A DNA stretch of 64,000 nucleotides, taken from Bettongia penicillata ogilbyi (lineage: Eukaryota > Chordata > Mammalia > Diprotodontia > Potoroidae). This document shows positions 60,841-64,000 of the stretch, in pieces. The stretch spans positions 17,061,718-17,125,717 of the forward strand of contig JAJHZJ010000014.1 in assembly GCA_023548195.1 (NCBI GenBank). Reading direction: 5' to 3'. Below the pieces are notes generated by a model. It saw only the letters and a program-made list of their open reading frames with translations. It did not search any database and had not been told where the DNA came from. How positions within the stretch are numbered: position 1 is the stretch's first letter; every line of letters begins with the position of its first letter. A program made the position numbers and the translations under genes.

Positions 60841-61224
60841 TGGTTTTTCTTCAGGCCTTCTCCAATTGTCCCAAGAGGACCCCTATTCTGCCTCTACTCT
60901 AATTTGTTTTCACGGCTCTAAGTTTGCCCAGATATACTATTTTATCTCTTTGGGGGAGGAAAATCTTGATAGCTTGAAATATTCTAACCTACTAGAACCA
61001 CTTTTTAATGTACTTTCCCTGAAAGACTCCAAATTGACTCCTGTTTCTGTCATGTGTTTTGGAAATTCCACTGAACTGTGACAACTCATTTCAGCCTCTA
61101 GTTTACTCTCTGATCTCAACTCTAACATAAACTTAGCAAGCAGCACTTAATGAACTTGAGTCACTAGGCACAAATGAACTACACCCCAAGGGTACTAATA
61201 AGAACTGAGAGACACACAGCTTCA
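60841..61224. other. Unassigned intronic sequence
   Basis: Contains only incidental short frames on both strands. No recognisable element. Confidence 0.4.
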
Positions 61225-61990
61225 TTATAAGTGAACTTTGAAAAGACCCTACTGTACTACATAGGTATCATCCATAAGGCTAGAAAAGAACAAATTTTGT
61301 CCCAATTTTTAAAATAGATAACTGTTACATACTAATAAATTTGATTTTGATTCCTACAAAACTTTAGAATGTTAAAGAGATAGCTAACAGTTCACTAGAA
61401 AAGGTAATCACAAGAAACCAGAATGGCTTCTTAAGAATAAGCTATCAACTTTTTTGACAGTACTACTATATTGACAAGATCATATCAATGAGATACATAC
61501 AGATACACATACACACACACACTTCAATATTAAGTTTTAGCAAATGATTTAACAAAGTTTTTCAAGCTATTCTAGACAAAAATGGTGAAATATAAATGAT
61601 GACAGTACAATTAGGTAACATTCAAAACTGCTAAATAGTCAGTAGTCATTATGGCTCAATTAAGGGTTCAATGACAACCTAGCAGAAGGTTTCCAATGAG
61701 TCCACAAGGATCTATACTTGGCTTTGTGCTATTTCACATTTTTCTCAATAACTTGGCTAAATAAATGGAAAGGTTATCAAATTTGTAGACGAAGCAAACC
61801 TCAGAGAAAGAGTTCAAATCCATTGGATGACAGAGACAGGATCCAAAATAATTTAACAAACTAGAAAATACTTAACCAAAACTAATAAGAAATTTATTAG
61901 GGACATATGTAAAGTTTTATTTACACTTGGGTTCAAAAAAGTCTGCTTCAAAAGTAAAGACTGGGAAAAAAGAACAGAGCTCTGAAAAAG
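61225..61990 (+). mobile_element. L3/CR1 LINE, RT part
   Basis: 'accagaatggcttcttaaga', 'tttttgacagtactac' and 'atgagtccacaaggatctat', followed by a LFHIFLNNLA-like frame and 'aaggttatcaaatttgtaga', form the L3/CR1 reverse-transcriptase region. A short (CA)n sits at 61500-61522. The coding frame is broken. Confidence 0.7.
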
Positions 61991-62039
61991 AGGTTTTCTG
62001 TCTGAAAAAGATTTATTCAGGGTTGTAGTTGATTAGTTG

Positions 62040-62620
62040 ACTGCAAGTTCCATGCAAGTCAATCATGTGATACAGCAACCAGCTAGGCAACAAACATTTA
62101 TTGAGCAGGCTAAGCACCATGCTAAGCATTGGCAATACAAAAAAAAAAAAAAGACAAAAGGCAGACAACGTAGACAACTAGGTACAAACCACCCGTACGC
62201 TGAGGAAATCACTGCAACTAAGAAGGATCAGGAAACACTTCCTGTAGAAGATGGGATTTTAGCTGGGACCTGAAGGAAGCCAGGAGCAAAGATTCTATTC
62301 TAGGCATGGAAGATTTCAAGTCAAGAATTGAACTGTCTTGTTCAAGGAAAAACAAATAGGCCAGTGGATGACGGAGTATGTGAGGAAAGAGGTGTAAGAA
62401 AAGGTGAAAAGGGGCCAGGTGATGGAGAGTTTTAGAAGGTAAATAGAAGGGGTGTAAGATATCAAAAGACAGAAAAGGTAGGGGTTAGAGGGCTGGTCAA
62501 AAGTTACGAAGGACTTCTAATGCCAAACACAGGGCTTTATATTTGATCCTGAAGGTCATAGGGGAGCCACTGGAGTTTACTGCTAAGAGTTTGAGACCTT
62601 TTTTTTTTTTTGAAACATTG
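62040..62620 (+). repeat. Ancient mammalian repeat, fourth copy, inserted in L3
   Basis: 'caacaaacatttattgagca', 'gccaggagcaaagattctat' and 'tatatttgatcctgaaggtc' follow the same order as the copies at 39870 and 8938. It separates two collinear L3 parts. Confidence 0.6.
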
Positions 62621-62639
62621 CTCTGGATGAGGTGCAGTG

Positions 62640-62830
62640 TGCACAACTAGGAATAATCTCACTTTATTTTGCCCTTATCAGATGACATCAAGAATATTGT
62701 GTTAGACTAGGATCTCATATTTTACAGGAAGGATATCAATAATCTGAACAGAAAGGTAAAGGGCCTTGGCATTGTGCCTTATGCAGAGAGGGAACTGAAG
62801 GTATTTCACTTGGAGAGGCACTTCTGCCCA
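62640..62830 (+). mobile_element. L3/CR1 LINE, continuation
   Basis: 'ggatctcatattttacagga', 'gatatcaataatctgaacag' and 'aagggccttggcattgtgcc' are the part of L3/CR1 downstream of the RT. 62831-63700 holds only a SINE-head-like piece near 63550-63600. Confidence 0.65.
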
Positions 62831-63705
62831 GCAATGATCTTCATACCCACAAACCCTGCATGGTCACACCTGGCAAACTGGTCCTCTTTTCCCAGGGAGG
62901 TTAGTGAATATTGAACAACCCATTAGTTTTCTAGGGGGAAAAATGTCTGTCTGGACACACTTTTCAGTTTGACCTATATTTTTCCTATCACTTTCTTTAC
63001 AATCAACAAAACAAGCCTGGACTTGTAGCCTTTAAGGATTCCTGAGGTATAAAATGGCCGTAATGAAAATTTAATGACCAACTTTTGGCCCTACTAAATA
63101 AAAGCTTCACCATCATACCCCTGCTTACCAAGATCAGATAGTCTATCGTCCAGAATCCATGTCAGTGGCAAATCAGTGCCACCTTACCAAAGGGGACATC
63201 TCTCCAATCTAGCAGTTTCTTAGATCTAACCTCCAAAAAAACCTTATCCATAGAAACAGAATATTCTGATTGACTTTTCTAGTTCTGACCCCTGGGGCAG
63301 TCACCCAGGACTTTAAGTCTCTGACCCCTTAAAGAGCTCCACACACCCTGAGGAAAAGGCTCAGTCTCCCTCAAATGGCAGATTTCCTTCTTCCCAGGGC
63401 AGTATTTGGCTGGACTCCACTGCAAAATCTTCATTGCTAGGACTGTAGGTTTTCTTCTATGATTTCATGTGTGAGTATGAAGGGGGGAAGAGGAGAAAGA
63501 CAGAGAGACATATTTTCCCTCTGAAATTATAAATTCAGTCTTCTTGACTTCCACATTCCAGGACCCAGTACTTTTTCCACTGTACAACCTAGCTTCCTAG
63601 GAAATAAAAAGTGAAGTTGGCTGAGTCAGCCTGAAATAGTGGGCCAGGTGGAGCAGTCACTACCATTCAGTTCTTTGGGGCCACCTAGGCAGAAATTCTG
63701 GGGAT

Positions 63706-63746
63706 GAAAGATGAAATATGATGAAAGATGATGAAAGATGAAATCC
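63706..63746. repeat. Short GATGAAA tandem repeat
   Basis: Several imperfect copies of GATGAAA / TGATGAAA. 63747-64000 has no feature I can name; RALGAPA1 exon 1 is not visible in it. Confidence 0.8.
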
Positions 63747-64000
63747 CCAAAGCATGGAAGGTCTCTGGTCTAAAAAAGCAAAGCAAATAAATGCTGAGAA
63801 GATGGATAGGGAGTGAAAGAAACTTAAGTATTATATCAATGACCACTAATGCAAAAAAATATTTCCCTTGGACCTATGTGAACTTGAAACCTTTCAGTAT
63901 ACAAAAAGTACGAAAGAAAATGACAAATGGCAAAAATGAAACGTGATTTACTAACAAAACGCTTTTAAACTTCCGGGACTTCTGTGGCTCCAAACAGCTC

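Noticed and set aside
49830..64000. RALGAPA1 exon 1 and promoter
   Set aside because: I looked for the start-codon exon (Lys/Asp-rich N-terminus ending in RIVIE) and for a CpG island and saw neither. It should lie beyond the window.

Overview
The window looks like marsupial nuclear DNA. The gene content is one split vertebrate gene. The repeats combine L2, L3/CR1 and MIR-type CORE-SINEs, BovB-like RTE LINEs, a tRNA-headed SINE with an RTE-like tail, L1 and half-L1 (HAL1-like) copies, and gammaretrovirus-like ERVs. That mixture is typical of opossum, wallaby, devil or koala genomes. I could not settle the species.

The only gene I can support runs on the minus strand from about 49.8 kb down to 10.4 kb and continues beyond the window. 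It is RALGAPA1, the catalytic alpha-1 subunit of the Ral GTPase-activating complex. Ten consecutive coding exons are readable at base level. All have AG acceptors, GT donors and compatible phases. They are at 49719-49829, 48558-48607, 43212-43269, 37284-37327, 35585-35762, 32085-32200, 24796-24934, 23500-23708, 18242-18481 and 10389-10586. Together they hold 1343 nt (447 whole codons plus one split codon), corresponding to exons 2-11, about residues 36-483 of the human protein. Exon 1 with the start codon should lie beyond 64000. Exon 12 and the C-terminal Rap/Ran-GAP domain should lie before position 1.

Everything else is intron full of transposon remains. 1-10388 is intron 11: an inverted pair of HAL1-like L1 copies, L1 pieces and an RTE 3' end. 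10587-18241 is intron 10: a SINE, a duplicated ERV-leader segment and an antisense ERV with LTR, tRNA-Glu-like primer site and decayed gag and pol, split by an L1 and followed by an L3/CR1 end. 18482-37283 holds L1 3' ends, L2s, a large minus-strand L1 region, hAT-type miniature elements and MIRs. 37328-48557 holds L2s, a nested hAT-in-SINE, an RTE piece and a processed ATP5F1B pseudogene. 48608-49718 holds an antisense LTR. 49830-64000 (intron 1) holds an RTE and an L1 fragment carrying three LTR insertions, further L1s, and an L3 interrupted by another repeat.

I found no CRISPR array, operon, tRNA gene or undescribed multi-gene system. The points most worth a second look are the (TG)n tract beside the exon 11 donor, the LTR 93 bp from the exon 2 donor, the duplicated ERV leader, the nested insertions and two unidentified short ORFs.
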